DNA of 64,000 nt from Jeotgalibacillus terrae (GTDB lineage Bacteria; Bacillota; Bacilli; Bacillales; Jeotgalibacillaceae). The number at the start of each line of letters is the position of its first letter. Positions within the stretch are counted from its first letter, which is position 1. A program made the translations under genes and the position numbers. Under the pieces are notes generated by a model. That model worked only from the letters and a program-made list of their open reading frames with translations. It had not been told where the DNA came from and searched no databases. Of this stretch, positions 45,943 through 56,299 are shown in pieces. The DNA lies in contig NZ_JAFBDK010000006.1 of NCBI RefSeq assembly GCF_016908195.1, positions 177,351 to 241,350 on the forward strand, written 5' to 3'.

Positions 45943-46653
45943 TTATCGATTCTGTAATTTTAATAATTCTTCCTCACTCAATTCACGGTACTCCCCAGGT
46001 TCGAGTTCAGGATCAAGTTCGAGCGGCCCCATGGAAAGTCTTTTTAAGAACACAACTTCCTTTCCGACTGCCTGAAACATCCGTTTGACCTGATGGAACT
46101 TTCCTTCTGTAATCGTCAGTTCGATCTCTGAGGTTTCTCCGCTTTGTAAAATGACAAGATCCCCCGGCTTTGTTTCATATCCATCATCCAGTGTGACACC
46201 ATTTTCAAAAGTTTCTATATCATCTTCTGTTACATGACCCGCTACTTTTGCATAGTACGTCTTTGCCACATGCTTTTTAGGCGATAACAGATCATGTGCC
46301 AGTCCGCCGTCATTCGTGAGAAGCAGGAACCCTTCTGTATCCTTATCAAGCCTGCCAACCGGAAAAGGCTCAAACAGGTGATAATCCGGATCAATCAGGT
46401 CAATGACCGTTTCATGCAACCCGTCTTCAGTCGCTGAAATGACACCCTGCGGTTTATTCATCATCAGATAGACGAACTCTCTGTAGTGAACTTCTTCCCC
46501 GTTCACTGTAACGGTCTGATGTTCAGGATTCACCTGCTGCTTGCCGTCTTTAACAGGCTTGCCGTCAACGGTGACAGCACCTGACTTCAGCCATTTTTTC
46601 ATTTCTTTTCTACTGCCATAACCCATATTCGATAGCAGTTTGTCGAGTCTCAT
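45943..46653 (-). CDS. 16S rRNA pseudouridine synthase, RsuA type (YtzG)
   Basis: A 236-residue protein with an N-terminal S4 domain (MRLDKLLSNMGYGSRKE) and an RsuA-type catalytic domain with GRLDKDTEGFLLLTNDG containing the catalytic Asp. It isomerises a uridine in 16S rRNA. ATG 46653 is chosen for AAAAGGATG ahead of it. It follows murJ by 14 nt and is probably cotranscribed. It corresponds in position to B. subtilis ytzG. Confidence 0.92.
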   Translation of the reverse strand: MRLDKLLSNMGYGSRKEMKKWLKSGAVTVDGKPVKDGKQQVNPEHQTVTVNGEEVHYREFVYLMMNKPQGVISATEDGLHETVIDLIDPDYHLFEPFPVGRLDKDTEGFLLLTNDGGLAHDLLSPKKHVAKTYYAKVAGHVTEDDIETFENGVTLDDGYETKPGDLVILQSGETSEIELTITEGKFHQVKRMFQAVGKEVVFLKRLSMGPLELDPELEPGEYRELSEEELLKLQNR

Positions 46654-46667
46654 CAGAAACATCCTTT

Positions 46668-48284
46668 TTAAGAAAATTTGTTGCGTAAACGCGTAATCCG
46701 GTCACCGAACAGTCTGTCTGCAAGTCGCGATTTCATGCTGAGGACAGCATAGACAAAAGCTCCGACAAGCCCACATATTGCTAAAATAATCACTGCGTGC
46801 AGTCTGTTTTCCGGATCGAAAACAAGATCCAGTCCAAAATAAAGTGCGAGAACCGGTATAGCCATAATCACATTAAAGATCAGCATCAGCATCGTTCTTC
46901 TGACAACCATTCTGTATTTATAAGCTGCATAATATTTAATGACAAACAGGTTAATCACGATTGCTGCCACATAGCCGATGCTAGTAGCAAGTACAGCCCC
47001 CTGGACTTCCATCATCTGAACGAGCGGAATGTTGAGTGACAGCTTTATTAACAAGCCAACAAGTAAGCTGAGCACACTCCATCTCTGTTCATTAATGCCC
47101 TGCATCATCGCAGCAGTAACTGTATAAATAGCAAATAAAATCGCAACAGGCGCATACGTTCTCAGCACGGCTGTTCCAAGCTCATCCGCTCCGTAAAACA
47201 CCGTGTAAGCAGGTTCAGCAAGCAGTGCCAGCCCGATTGCTGCAGGCATCGTCAGGAAAAGCAGAATCTGAAATGTCTGGTCGATCTGTCTGTTAAGATT
47301 ATTCCAGTTCCCTGTTGAAAAGCTGGACGTAATCACCGGTATCAGCGTCATCGCAAACGCAGTTGCAAGCGACACAGGAATAATGACAAGTTTGTGTGTA
47401 GTAAAGTTCAAAATCTCCAGCTGAAGATCTGAGACAGCTGCAAGACCGATTGACACCATCGCTTTATTAAATGTCAGTGTATCAATGACCTGAAACAGCG
47501 GATTTGCCACGCCGACAAGTACAAAAGGAATCGAGTATAAAACAATTTCTTTATACATATCCTTAATCGAGACATCCATTTCATTTTTACCGGTCGCACT
47601 TAATTTATCTAAATGAGGCTTACGTTTCAGGTAATAATATATGAGTAGGGCAAGACTTGCTGCCCCACCAACGAATGCAGCGAACGTCGCAACCCCTATC
47701 GCCTCTGTCATTGAGCCTTCCATTACGAAGAGCACAACATAGACCCCGCCAAGGAGAAAGACAATACGTACGATCTGTTCAATGACATTGGAAACGGCAG
47801 TCGGCCCCATCGATTCATATCCCTGGAAGAAGCCCCTGATCAGACTCATCACAGGAATAATGATTAACGCAAAGCTGACCGCTCTGATCACCGTAATGAC
47901 CTGCTCCACGCTCACCTGCTGCTCATTTGAGGCAATAACCATCCCAGCAAATACAGGCGCAAATAAATACATAATCAGAAATGACAGAATTCCTGTCAGG
48001 GTCATCAGGATCAGGCCGGATCGGAACAGTTTCCGCCCTACTTCATATTCACCGAGCGTATTGTATTTGGATATAAACTTGGATACTGCGAGCGGTACCC
48101 CAGCAGTCGCCACTGAAAGGAAAATCGTATAAGGAATGTATCCATATCCGTACAGTGCGAGCGCACCCGGCTCGTCACGTACGAGTTCATTGAATGGAAT
48201 CACATAAAAAAGTCCGAGAAACTTTGAGATAAACGTACCGAGCGTCAGAATAAACGTACCTCTGACAAGCGTTGATGTAGACAT
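46668..48284 (-). CDS. murJ: lipid II flippase MurJ (YtgP)
   Basis: A 538-residue integral membrane protein of the MOP/MATE exporter superfamily with about 14 hydrophobic helices; it starts STLVRGTFILTLGTFISKF as in YtgP. The B. subtilis orthologue is a lipid II flippase (MurJ) redundant with Amj. It is upstream of the pseudouridine synthase gene and divergent from ytfP. The GGAAGTGA site is rather distant from the ATG. Confidence 0.92.
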   Translation of the reverse strand: MSTSTLVRGTFILTLGTFISKFLGLFYVIPFNELVRDEPGALALYGYGYIPYTIFLSVATAGVPLAVSKFISKYNTLGEYEVGRKLFRSGLILMTLTGILSFLIMYLFAPVFAGMVIASNEQQVSVEQVITVIRAVSFALIIIPVMSLIRGFFQGYESMGPTAVSNVIEQIVRIVFLLGGVYVVLFVMEGSMTEAIGVATFAAFVGGAASLALLIYYYLKRKPHLDKLSATGKNEMDVSIKDMYKEIVLYSIPFVLVGVANPLFQVIDTLTFNKAMVSIGLAAVSDLQLEILNFTTHKLVIIPVSLATAFAMTLIPVITSSFSTGNWNNLNRQIDQTFQILLFLTMPAAIGLALLAEPAYTVFYGADELGTAVLRTYAPVAILFAIYTVTAAMMQGINEQRWSVLSLLVGLLIKLSLNIPLVQMMEVQGAVLATSIGYVAAIVINLFVIKYYAAYKYRMVVRRTMLMLIFNVIMAIPVLALYFGLDLVFDPENRLHAVIILAICGLVGAFVYAVLSMKSRLADRLFGDRITRLRNKFS

Positions 48285-48376
48285 CTATTAATATTCACTT
48301 CCTAATCATCTGACAAGAATTTTCACACTATATAAGAGTGTACTACCGCTCAGTGTGATTGACAATGATAAGCACA

Positions 48377-48405
48377 TTGAATTGTCGTGTTTTGCACGGT
48401 AGAAT
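48377..48405 (+). promoter_or_regulatory. ytfP promoter
   Basis: TTGAAT (48377-48382), 17 nt, TAGAAT (48400-48405). A second TTGACA at 48359-48364 has no matching -10. Confidence 0.65.
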
Positions 48406-48437
48406 AGATGCATATTGCAGAAAAGAGTTGAAACAAC

Positions 48438-49691
48438 ATGAAATATGATGTAATCATCGTCGGCGGAGGCCCCTCAGGACTAATGGCAGCCATTGCAGCC
48501 GGCGAAAAAAAAGAGCGCGTACTGCTGATTGATAAAGGAACTAAGCTTGGCAGAAAGCTTGCGATCTCAGGCGGAGGCCGCTGTAACGTAACGAACAGGC
48601 TGCCGATTGATGAGATTATTAAACATATTCCGGGTAATGGGCGTTTTTTATATAGTGCATTTTCAGTCTTTAATAATGAAGATATCATTGAATTTTTTGA
48701 GGGTCTCGGTGTGGCGCTGAAGGAAGAAGACCACGGCAGAATGTTCCCTGTGTCAAATAAAGCACAATCTGTGGTGGATGCCCTGCTCTACAGACTTGGT
48801 GAATTAAATGTAGAGATCAGAACCAATGCACCTGTAAAAGATCTTCTGATCGAAGATGGACAAGTCGTTGGAATTGAAACGAGAAATGAGGAAAAGATTC
48901 AGGCTGACGCAGTCGTATTAGCAGTCGGCGGTAAGTCTGTGCCTCAGACAGGCTCTGAAGGTGACGGGTACCCGTGGGTTGAAAAAGCAGGACACACTGT
49001 AACCGATCTGTTCCCGACAGAGGTTCCGCTGTTGTCTGACGAACCGTTTATAAAAAACAAATCACTTCAGGGACTTGCGCTGCGCGATGCTGCAGTCAGT
49101 GTACTGAAGAAAAATGGCAAACCGATTGTCACGCACCAGATGGATATGCTCTTTACGCATTTCGGTTTATCAGGTCCTGCGATTCTGCGCTGCAGTCAAT
49201 ATGCAGTAAAAGAAATGAAAAAGCAAAAAGGTGCACCGGTGACAGTGCGGATCAATGTCATGCCCGGACAAAATGCCGAAAACGTCTTTCAGCAGCTGAA
49301 CCAGATGGCAAAGGATGATGCGAAAAAAGCCGTTAAGAATGTATGGAAAGGACTCGCGCCTGAGCGCTACATCCATTTCCTGATGGAGCATCAGGATATT
49401 GACCCTGACCAGCAGGCGGGTACTATTTCATCCGAAAAAATCCGCGGTATGGCTGCTTTACTGACTGCTTTCGATATGAAAGTAAATGGTACTCAGTCCA
49501 TTGAAAAAGCATTTGTGACAGGCGGAGGCGTTTCTATTAAGGAGATTGAGCCTAAAACGATGAAATCAAAGAAGTGCGAAGGATTATTCCTGTGCGGTGA
49601 GCTGCTTGATATCCACGGGTACACCGGTGGATATAATATTACTTCTGCGCTTGTGACGGGAAGACTTGCCGGGAGTAATGCGGCTGAGTGA
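48438..49691 (+). CDS. ytfP: HI0933-type flavoprotein YtfP
   Basis: A 417-residue FAD-binding protein of the HI0933/BaiN group. N-terminal [10 protein letters not shown] dinucleotide loop and [16 protein letters not shown] are the family hallmarks, and the C-terminal [12 protein letters not shown] closes the FAD site. It probably reduces a double bond or is a general NAD(P)H-flavin oxidoreductase; the substrate is unknown. Divergent from murJ with its own promoter. Confidence 0.93.
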   Translation: MKYDVIIVGGGPSGLMAAIAAGEKKERVLLIDKGTKLGRKLAISGGGRCNVTNRLPIDEIIKHIPGNGRFLYSAFSVFNNEDIIEFFEGLGVALKEEDHGRMFPVSNKAQSVVDALLYRLGELNVEIRTNAPVKDLLIEDGQVVGIETRNEEKIQADAVVLAVGGKSVPQTGSEGDGYPWVEKAGHTVTDLFPTEVPLLSDEPFIKNKSLQGLALRDAAVSVLKKNGKPIVTHQMDMLFTHFGLSGPAILRCSQYAVKEMKKQKGAPVTVRINVMPGQNAENVFQQLNQMAKDDAKKAVKNVWKGLAPERYIHFLMEHQDIDPDQQAGTISSEKIRGMAALLTAFDMKVNGTQSIEKAFVTGGGVSIKEIEPKTMKSKKCEGLFLCGELLDIHGYTGGYNITSALVTGRLAGSNAAE

Positions 49692-49753
49692 GGGATTGCG
49701 GCTGTGTGAGAGCCTCACTAATTACTACAAATCAAATTTAAAACACAAAAATA

Positions 49754-49794
49754 CCCGTTGCCACACTAATACTCATGTGGCAACGGGCTTTTTA
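49754..49794. terminator. terminator of ytfP shared with ytwF
   Basis: CCCGTTGCCACA (49754-49765) pairs with TGTGGCAACGGG (49776-49787), followed by CTTTTTA. The ytwF stop is next to it. Confidence 0.9.
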
Positions 49795-50109
49795 TTATGC
49801 TTTTGGCTTTGTCTCGCCCTGATACTCAAGCATTCCGCCTGTCATATTTGTTACTTTATAACCGTGGTCATGCAAGAACCAGCCTACATTTTCACTTCTG
49901 CGGCCGGAGCGGCAGATCACGATGTATTCTTTATCCTGATCCAGCTCATCAAGGTGCATTGAAATGTCACCCATTGGAATGTGAGTCGCTTCAGGAATCA
50001 TCCCTTCAGCTACTTCATCATTTTCACGGACATCAATCAGATTCAGGTTTTCTCCTGCTTCAAGCTTCTTTTGTACTTCACTTGCAGTAATTGTGTTTAA
50101 TTCAGACAT
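49795..50109 (-). CDS. ytwF: rhodanese-like sulfurtransferase YtwF
   Basis: A 104-residue single-domain rhodanese with the active-site loop CRSGRRS and the family segment LIDVRENDEVAEGMIPEA. Probably carries sulfane sulfur. ATG 50109 is preferred over the GTG at 50118, which overlaps the AAAGGGTG site. It follows leuS by 51 nt and is likely cotranscribed. Confidence 0.92.
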   Translation of the reverse strand: MSELNTITASEVQKKLEAGENLNLIDVRENDEVAEGMIPEATHIPMGDISMHLDELDQDKEYIVICRSGRRSENVGWFLHDHGYKVTNMTGGMLEYQGETKPKA

Positions 50110-50160
50110 GTTCTTCACCCTTTCCTTTTAAGCATAATTAGATTATAACAATCAAAACCA

Positions 50161-52572
50161 TCAGTTTGCTACGATATTGACGAGTTTACCTGGAACTGCA
50201 ATGACTTTGCGGATCGTTTTGCCTTCTGTTGCAGACTTCACTTCATCCTGCTCCATTGCTAGTGCTTCCATTTCTTCACGTGTTGCTTCAAGCGGCACCA
50301 TCAGTTTTTTCTTCAGCTTGCCGTTAATTTGTACCACGATTTCAACTTCATCATCAGTCAGCTTGGACTCATCAAAAGTTGGCCACTCTGCATAGCTCAG
50401 TTCACCTTCACCAATCTTTTCCCACAGTTCTTCAGCTAAGTGCGGCGCAATTGGTGACAGCATTTTAATAAAGCCTTTTATATAGTCTGATGGAATGACG
50501 TCAACTTTGTATGCCTCATTCACAAATACCATCAGCTGTGAGATCGCAGTATTGAAACGGATGCCTTCAATATCTTCAGTCACTTTCTTCACAGTCTGAT
50601 GATACACTTTTTCTAGTGCATCACTGTGCTGGTCAGCAACTTTATCAGTCATCTTCCCTTCGTCTGTTACAAGCAGTCTCCAGATACGCTCAAGGAATCT
50701 TCTAGCACCGTCAAGACCATTTTCAGACCATGCAACAGATGCTTCAAGCGGTCCCATGAACATTTCATAGACGCGCAGCGTATCGGCACCGTGTGTTCTG
50801 ATAATTTCATCAGGGTTTACGACGTTGCCTTTTGATTTACTCATTTTTTCGTTGTTTTCACCAAGAATCATTCCCTGGTTAAACAGCTTCTGGAACGGCT
50901 CTTTTGTTGGTACTACACCAATATCATAAAGTACTTTATGCCAGAAGCGTGCATACAGCAGGTGCAATACAGCGTGCTCAGCTCCACCTACATAGATATC
51001 GACCGGCAGCCAGTGTTTAATTTTTTCAGGATCAGCCAGCGCTTCGCTGTTCGTTGGATCAATATAGCGCAGGTAATACCAGCAGCTACCCGCCCACTGA
51101 GGCATTGTGTTCGTCTCACGGCGGCCTTTCATCCCTGTTTCAGGATGAGTGACATTCACCCAGTCTTCAATATTGGCAAGCGGTGACTCCCCTGTTCCTG
51201 AAGGCTTAATATTTTCTGTTTTTGGCAGCTCAAGCGGCAGTTCTGATTCGGGTACGCCTGACATTGTTCCATCTTCCCAGTGAATGATTGGAATCGGCTC
51301 ACCCCAGTAACGCTGGCGGCTGAACAGCCAGTCACGCAGGCGATAAGTAATCTTTTTAGTGCCAAGACCTTTGTCTTCAAGCCACTCAATTGATTTTGTA
51401 ATGGCTTCTTCTTTCCCGAGCCCGTCAAGGAAACCTGAATTCACATGCTTACCTTCTCCTGTATAAGCCTCTTTAGAAACGTCTCCGCCTTCAACGACTT
51501 CACGGATCGGCAGGTTGAATTCTGTCGCAAACTCATAGTCTCTTTCATCATGGGCAGGTACAGCCATAATCGCACCGCTTCCATAACTCATGAGCACGTA
51601 ATCTGCAATCCAGATTGGCATTTTCTCATCGTTTACCGGATTGATCGCATAAGCGCCTGTGAATACACCAGTCTTCTCTTTGGCAAGATCTGTACGCTCA
51701 AGGTCACTTTTCGATTTGATTTTTTCAATATATGCATCAACTGCATGTTTCTGCTCAGCTGTTGTAATTTGATCAACAAGCGGATGCTCAGGTGCAAGTA
51801 CTGCATACGTTGCGCCAAAAAGTGTATCAGGACGCGTTGTGAACACATCGAACTTCTCGCTTGTATTATCGATGTTAAATGTAATTTCAGCACCTTCAGA
51901 ACGGCCGACCCAGTTGCGCTGCATATCTTTAATGCTTTCAGGCCAGTCGAGTTCTTCAAGGTCATCAATCAGACGGTCTGCATAAGCAGTGATTTTCAGC
52001 ACCCACTGCTTCATCGGACGACGCTCTACCGGATGTCCTCCGCGCTCACTTTTACCGTCAATAACTTCTTCATTTGCAAGAACTGTTCCAAGTGCCGGGC
52101 ACCAGTTCACAGCCACTTCATCTACATAAGCAAGTCCTTTTTCATACAGCTTAAGGAAGATCCACTGCGTCCATTTATAATATTCAGGATCCGTCGTGCT
52201 TACTTCACGATCCCAGTCATAAGAGAAGCCAAGCTCCTGGATCTGTCTGCGGAATGTATCGATATTTTTCTTAGTGAATTCAGCAGGTGAATTACCTGTA
52301 TCAAGTGCATATTGTTCAGCAGGAAGACCGAATGCATCCCATCCCATCGGATGAAGCACATTATAGCCCTGCATACGCTTATAGCGCGCAAGAATATCAG
52401 TCGCTGTATAACCTTCCGGGTGTCCTACGTGCAGACCTGCGCCGGATGGATATGGAAACATATCAAGTGCGTAGAATTTCTTCTTTGTGAAATCCTCATC
52501 TGTTTTAAATGTTTTTTCTTCAAGCCAGTGCTTTTGCCATTTCTTTTCGATCACTTTATGATCAAAGCTCAT
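50161..52572 (-). CDS. leuS: leucyl-tRNA synthetase
   Basis: An 803-residue class I synthetase that charges tRNA-Leu (B. subtilis 804). HVGH in [15 protein letters not shown] replaces HIGH near residues 47-50, KMSKSKGN is the second ATP motif, and a CP1 editing domain lies between ([19 protein letters not shown]). AGGAGG precedes the ATG. It is controlled by the leucine T-box upstream. Confidence 0.97.
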   Translation of the reverse strand: MSFDHKVIEKKWQKHWLEEKTFKTDEDFTKKKFYALDMFPYPSGAGLHVGHPEGYTATDILARYKRMQGYNVLHPMGWDAFGLPAEQYALDTGNSPAEFTKKNIDTFRRQIQELGFSYDWDREVSTTDPEYYKWTQWIFLKLYEKGLAYVDEVAVNWCPALGTVLANEEVIDGKSERGGHPVERRPMKQWVLKITAYADRLIDDLEELDWPESIKDMQRNWVGRSEGAEITFNIDNTSEKFDVFTTRPDTLFGATYAVLAPEHPLVDQITTAEQKHAVDAYIEKIKSKSDLERTDLAKEKTGVFTGAYAINPVNDEKMPIWIADYVLMSYGSGAIMAVPAHDERDYEFATEFNLPIREVVEGGDVSKEAYTGEGKHVNSGFLDGLGKEEAITKSIEWLEDKGLGTKKITYRLRDWLFSRQRYWGEPIPIIHWEDGTMSGVPESELPLELPKTENIKPSGTGESPLANIEDWVNVTHPETGMKGRRETNTMPQWAGSCWYYLRYIDPTNSEALADPEKIKHWLPVDIYVGGAEHAVLHLLYARFWHKVLYDIGVVPTKEPFQKLFNQGMILGENNEKMSKSKGNVVNPDEIIRTHGADTLRVYEMFMGPLEASVAWSENGLDGARRFLERIWRLLVTDEGKMTDKVADQHSDALEKVYHQTVKKVTEDIEGIRFNTAISQLMVFVNEAYKVDVIPSDYIKGFIKMLSPIAPHLAEELWEKIGEGELSYAEWPTFDESKLTDDEVEIVVQINGKLKKKLMVPLEATREEMEALAMEQDEVKSATEGKTIRKVIAVPGKLVNIVAN

Positions 52573-52610
52573 ACCAGTTCCTCCTAATGTAAAAAATTAC
52601 CTTTAATAAA

Positions 52611-52850
52611 CAAAAAACTCCCGCCCCAATTATGGGACGGGAGGTGCTTATACACTCCCGCGGTACCACCCAATTTCGTGTACACGCGCTCAAATCCTTA
52701 TCGCGGAAAACGGATTATGCTACTTCTTTTCACATAATCGACTCAAAGGTGAGTTCACAGTGCTGCCGGTCTGTTTTCACCACATACAGACTCTCTTTTA
52801 ACGGCTGCTTACTGTTACTATTCCTTTTCAACGTCTTTTTTATAAATGAC
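52611..52850 (-). promoter_or_regulatory. leucine T-box riboswitch of leuS
   Basis: On the minus strand the T-box GGGTGGTACCGCGG is at 52671-52658. The specifier reads CTC (complement of 52751-52753) in the context GAACTCACC, a leucine codon followed by A. The terminator stem CTCCCG/CGGGAG is at 52618-52643 and runs into six T. Uncharged tRNA-Leu with a GAG anticodon would favour read-through. Confidence 0.95.
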
Positions 52851-52858
52851 TATTTCCT

Positions 52859-52887
52859 ATTGTATGCAATTGACTGAAAGCTTGCAA
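52859..52887 (-). promoter_or_regulatory. leuS promoter
   Basis: Minus strand TTGCAA (52887-52882), 17 nt, TACAAT (52864-52859). The -35 lies only seven nt beyond the yttB stop codon, and no terminator separates the genes. Confidence 0.75.
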
Positions 52888-52893
52888 GTCTTT

Positions 52894-54075
52894 TTAAGCT
52901 GCAGCGGCTGCCTGTTCTTTTTTCAAAGGCAGATCGTAAACGAATGTAATAAAAATGGAGACGAAGATTAATCCGATCAATAGGAAAAACAACGGCGTCA
53001 TGCCGTACAGATCCACCATGATCCCGCCAAGCAGCGGTCCAATCATTCTTCCACCGGTAGCTGTGCTGTTGACAACACCCTGATAAAAACCTTCTCTGCC
53101 TTTTGGTGCAAGTCTGCTGGCAATAGTCGGCACAGCAGGCCAGATCAGCATCTCACCAATCGTCAGAATGATCATTGCAGCTAGAAAACCCTGAAAACTT
53201 CCTGCATAAGCAGTCACGCCGAATGACACCATAAAAATAACTGCGCCAATGGCCATCTGGATCTTCAGGTTATGCTCAAACCTTTTAACAATCGTTTTGA
53301 TCAGCGGCTGACCAGCTACAATTAATACGCCGTTCACGGTCCATAACAGACTGTATTGCTCAAGCGGAATATTGATCTGCTGTGTGTAGTCGGCAATAGT
53401 GGACTGCCACTGAACGTATCCGACCCAGCATAATAAATATCCTGCGCATAAAATTAGTAATGATGTAAAAGCTGCCTTACTCTTAATCCTGCCCCGCTCC
53501 TGCAGCACACTCGTCTGAATGTTCGGCTGCAGTTCAATCTTTTTATAGGTTAAAAGTGCAATTAAAAAGAAAACAACATACATTGCAAAGTTCGCAATAA
53601 AGATATAATCAAATGAGAATGATGCAACAAAGCCTCCCATTGCTGCCCCCGCAGCTACCCCGATATTGGTTGCAAGATAGATCGCATTAAACGCTTTTCT
53701 GCCGCCTTCAGGCCAGACCGACCCGGCCATTGCATACATGGAAGGAAACACGATGCCTGAACCGAATCCGATCAAAATCATAAAGAATACATAATGCGGC
53801 CATCCGTGCCAGATCATCAGTCCGCCGACAGATGTCAGCGTAATCACAATCCCTGACATAATTGACCGGTAACCGCCGATTTTATCAAACAGCACCCCGC
53901 CAAGCAGATTACCAAGCACACTCGCACCGGCATTTGCCATCAGCACAAGCCCGGCAGTTGTAAGTGACTTACCAAGCTCGCCGCTTATATAAATCGTATT
54001 TAACGGCCATAAAAAAGAAGCCCCCGTTACATTGATTGCCATACCAATCACTAAAAACCACAAAGAACGCGGCAC
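52894..54075 (-). CDS. yttB: major facilitator superfamily transporter YttB
   Basis: A 393-residue MFS protein with about 12 hydrophobic helices and the loop motif GGVLFDKIGGYRS after helix 2. Probably a drug or metabolite exporter; the substrate is unknown. The GTG at 54075 (MPRSLWFLVIGMAIN) is preferred because AGAGGGA lies 5 nt upstream; the longer frame starts at a TTG at 54111 with no ribosome site. It is upstream of leuS with no intervening terminator. Confidence 0.88.
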   Translation of the reverse strand: MPRSLWFLVIGMAINVTGASFLWPLNTIYISGELGKSLTTAGLVLMANAGASVLGNLLGGVLFDKIGGYRSIMSGIVITLTSVGGLMIWHGWPHYVFFMILIGFGSGIVFPSMYAMAGSVWPEGGRKAFNAIYLATNIGVAAGAAMGGFVASFSFDYIFIANFAMYVVFFLIALLTYKKIELQPNIQTSVLQERGRIKSKAAFTSLLILCAGYLLCWVGYVQWQSTIADYTQQINIPLEQYSLLWTVNGVLIVAGQPLIKTIVKRFEHNLKIQMAIGAVIFMVSFGVTAYAGSFQGFLAAMIILTIGEMLIWPAVPTIASRLAPKGREGFYQGVVNSTATGGRMIGPLLGGIMVDLYGMTPLFFLLIGLIFVSIFITFVYDLPLKKEQAAAAA

Positions 54076-54165
54076 TGAAGTCCCTCTTTTCGTATCTATT
54101 TCGTGTACCAAATTATTTTAACTGTATTGGTTGGTGAAAACAAGATGATGATAGGAAATTTGAGT

Positions 54166-54377
54166 GAACGAATCATCCGTTCCGGCCATACAACATTCAG
54201 ATACACGGATACGACCTTTGTGGCGGCTGATACGAACACAAAACAGTGTCATAAGACTATTGAGGCTGCCGACACGACCATAAACCCTGGTGTATCCAAC
54301 CGTTGCTGGGGCTAATACGACAATTAACCGAAGACATACGACCTTCGCACAGACTTTTATGACTTTAAGGCGGCACA
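54166..54377 (+). repeat. nine degenerate 21-bp repeats upstream of ytqA
   Basis: Units starting at 54188, 54209, 54230, 54251, 54272, 54294, 54315, 54336 and 54357, each close to ATACGACC with a G/C-rich second half (two units share GGCGGC). Spacing is 21 nt except one of 22. A weaker unit may start at 54166. They occupy most of the gap between divergent yttB and ytqA (54076-54491); nothing else is evident there except the ytqA ribosome site. Confidence 0.7.
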
Positions 54378-54491
54378 CCACCGCGTGACATGGCACTTTT
54401 TGATCAATACATCCTCATTCAGTAGTCCCCTAACAAGAATCATGGTAGAATGCCAAGAGTACGTTACTAGCAATGAAGGAGGTTCAAACCT

Positions 54492-55451
54492 TTGGCAACA
54501 GAAAATCCTTTTCAATATGCGGCTGACAATAAGCGCTATCATACATGGAACTATCATTTAAGAAATCAGTTTGGACATAAAGTATTTAAAGTGGCGCTTG
54601 ACGGCGGCTTTGACTGCCCGAATCGTGACGGCACAGTCGCACACGGCGGCTGTACATTCTGCAGCGCTGCAGGATCCGGTGACTTTGCAGGAAACCGGGT
54701 GGATCCACTTGAAGTTCAGTTCAATGAAGTCAAAACACGCATGCACCGTAAGTGGAAGGAAGGTAAGTATATGGCTTACTTCCAGGCTTTTACGAATACA
54801 CATGCACCGGTTGAAGTACTGCGTGAAAAATACGAGAAAGTACTCGGATTTGAGGATGTAGTCGGCTTATCGATTGCAACCCGCCCTGACTGTCTGCCGG
54901 ATGATGTAGTAGACTATCTGGCTGAGCTGAATGAACGCACGTATCTGTGGGTGGAATTAGGGCTGCAGACTGTGCATGAATCAACTGCAACTATGATCAA
55001 CCGCGCACACGATTTTGAGTGCTACAAAGAAGGCGTCAAAAAGCTGCGTGACCGCGGAATCAGAGTCTGTTCACATATCATTAACGGACTTCCTGGTGAA
55101 GACCGCGACATGATGATGGAAACAGCACAAGCGGTTGCGGACCTTGATGTTCAGGGAATTAAAATCCACCTGCTGCATCTGTTAAAAGGAACACCTATGG
55201 TTAAGCAATATGAAAAAGGCCAGTTGGAATTTATGTCGCAGGAGGATTACGTAGAACTTGTCTGTGATCAGCTGGAAATTCTACCACCGGAAATGATTAT
55301 TCACCGCATCACAGGTGACGGACCTATTGATCTGATGGTCGGGTCGATGTGGAGCGTGAATAAATGGGAAGTACTGACGGGTATAGACCGTGCACTCATT
55401 GAGCGGGGGTCCTGTCAGGGAAGCAAATATGTAAGCGGGGTGCGTGCATGA
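54492..55451 (+). CDS. ytqA: radical SAM protein YtqA (tRNA wobble-uridine modification)
   Basis: A 319-residue TIGR01212/YhcC-type radical SAM protein. The cluster cysteines lie in CPNRDGTVAHGGCTFCS, spaced more widely than the usual CX3CX2C. Recent work on B. subtilis (from memory) names YtqA MnmL and places it with YtqB in a MnmC-independent route to 5-methylaminomethyl-2-thiouridine at tRNA position 34. TTG start with AAGGAGG 9 nt upstream. Its stop overlaps the ytqB ATG by 4 nt. Confidence 0.9.
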   Translation: MATENPFQYAADNKRYHTWNYHLRNQFGHKVFKVALDGGFDCPNRDGTVAHGGCTFCSAAGSGDFAGNRVDPLEVQFNEVKTRMHRKWKEGKYMAYFQAFTNTHAPVEVLREKYEKVLGFEDVVGLSIATRPDCLPDDVVDYLAELNERTYLWVELGLQTVHESTATMINRAHDFECYKEGVKKLRDRGIRVCSHIINGLPGEDRDMMMETAQAVADLDVQGIKIHLLHLLKGTPMVKQYEKGQLEFMSQEDYVELVCDQLEILPPEMIIHRITGDGPIDLMVGSMWSVNKWEVLTGIDRALIERGSCQGSKYVSGVRA

Positions 55452-56020
55452 ATCTCGACCGAATTCTCCCGTATACAAGAACGCTGTTAGAGAGAGCCGT
55501 TAAACCTGGCGAAGTTGTCATTGATGCAACAGTCGGCAACGGCAACGACACACTTTTTCTCGCCCGCCTTGTCGGCGATCATGGCAGAGTATACGGATTT
55601 GATGTGCAGGATGATGCAATTGATGAAACTGCCTCAAAACTTGAAGAACACGAACTGAAAAATCGCGTCCTGTTATTCAAACAGGGTCATGAAACCATTG
55701 AAGACACACTGCCGCCGGTTCATCACGGCGCTGTTGCAGGAGCGATCTTTAACCTTGGCTACCTGCCGGGCGGAGATGAGTCGATCGTGACCAGACCGCG
55801 CACAACTATTGCAGCTGTTGAGCAATGCCTGCGGGTCATGCGCTCAGGCGGCATGATGATTCTTGTGATCTATCACGGACACCCTGAAGGCGCTGTTGAA
55901 CGCGACTACCTGCTGCGCTACTGCGAAAAAATCGACGGACTCGATGCCCAGGTACTGCGCTACCAGTTCATTAACACCCAGACACCTTCGCCGTTTATAC
56001 TGGCGATTGAAAAGAAATGA
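55448..56020 (+). CDS. ytqB: SAM-dependent tRNA methyltransferase YtqB (MnmM)
   Basis: A 190-residue class I methyltransferase with the SAM loop IDATVGNGNDT (about 26-36). B. subtilis YtqB is reported as MnmM, which methylates 5-aminomethyl-2-thiouridine in tRNA. It overlaps ytqA by four nt (ATGA), consistent with the two acting in the same pathway. A strong terminator follows at once. Confidence 0.92.
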   Translation: MNLDRILPYTRTLLERAVKPGEVVIDATVGNGNDTLFLARLVGDHGRVYGFDVQDDAIDETASKLEEHELKNRVLLFKQGHETIEDTLPPVHHGAVAGAIFNLGYLPGGDESIVTRPRTTIAAVEQCLRVMRSGGMMILVIYHGHPEGAVERDYLLRYCEKIDGLDAQVLRYQFINTQTPSPFILAIEKK

Positions 56021-56021
56021 A

Positions 56022-56060
56022 AAACAGCCATGTGATCAAATTGATCACATGGCTGTTTTA
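56022..56060 (+). terminator. ytqAB terminator
   Basis: AAACAGCCATGTGATCAA (56022-56039) is followed by its full complement (56041-56058), then TTATAT. An 18-bp near-perfect palindrome. Confidence 0.9.
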
Positions 56061-56084
56061 TATCTTTTGGGTTCTTAGAAGGTG

Positions 56085-56219
56085 GTTGGTGATTTCCGCT
56101 CCAGGGGGAACGCTTTCCGCAGGACGTGCGGTGAGCCTCCTCGAAGCTACGCTTCTGCGGGGTCTCACCTGTCACGTTTCTCCTGCTGGAGTCATCCCCC
56201 TTCCGCTGCAATCAACAGC
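56085..56219 (-). repeat. structured intergenic element G (reverse)
   Basis: Nearly identical to the reverse complement of B over its whole length (TTTCCGCTCCAGGGGGAACG start). Core GGTGAG (56130-56135) with CTCACC (56164-56169), apical hairpin GAAGC-GTA-GCTTC on the minus strand. It lies in the 434-nt gap between ytqB and the LLM gene, followed by an AT-rich 80 nt with no feature and then element H. Confidence 0.85.
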
Positions 56220-56299
56220 TGTGCTAAAAAATTTTTAAACTTTAATAAAGCGTTTAATTAAACATTTACAATTTAAATCAGAGAGTTTAATACCCTCCA

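Noticed and set aside
54103..54315. 70-residue plus-strand frame starting before the 21-bp repeats
   Set aside because: The start lies inside the yttB leader with no ribosome site; the frame is open only because the repeats have a 21-nt period. Kept as a repeat, with the heptad reading noted as a possible relic.
54166..54377. CRISPR-like array
   Set aside because: Units are adjacent and degenerate with no spacers and no cas genes nearby.
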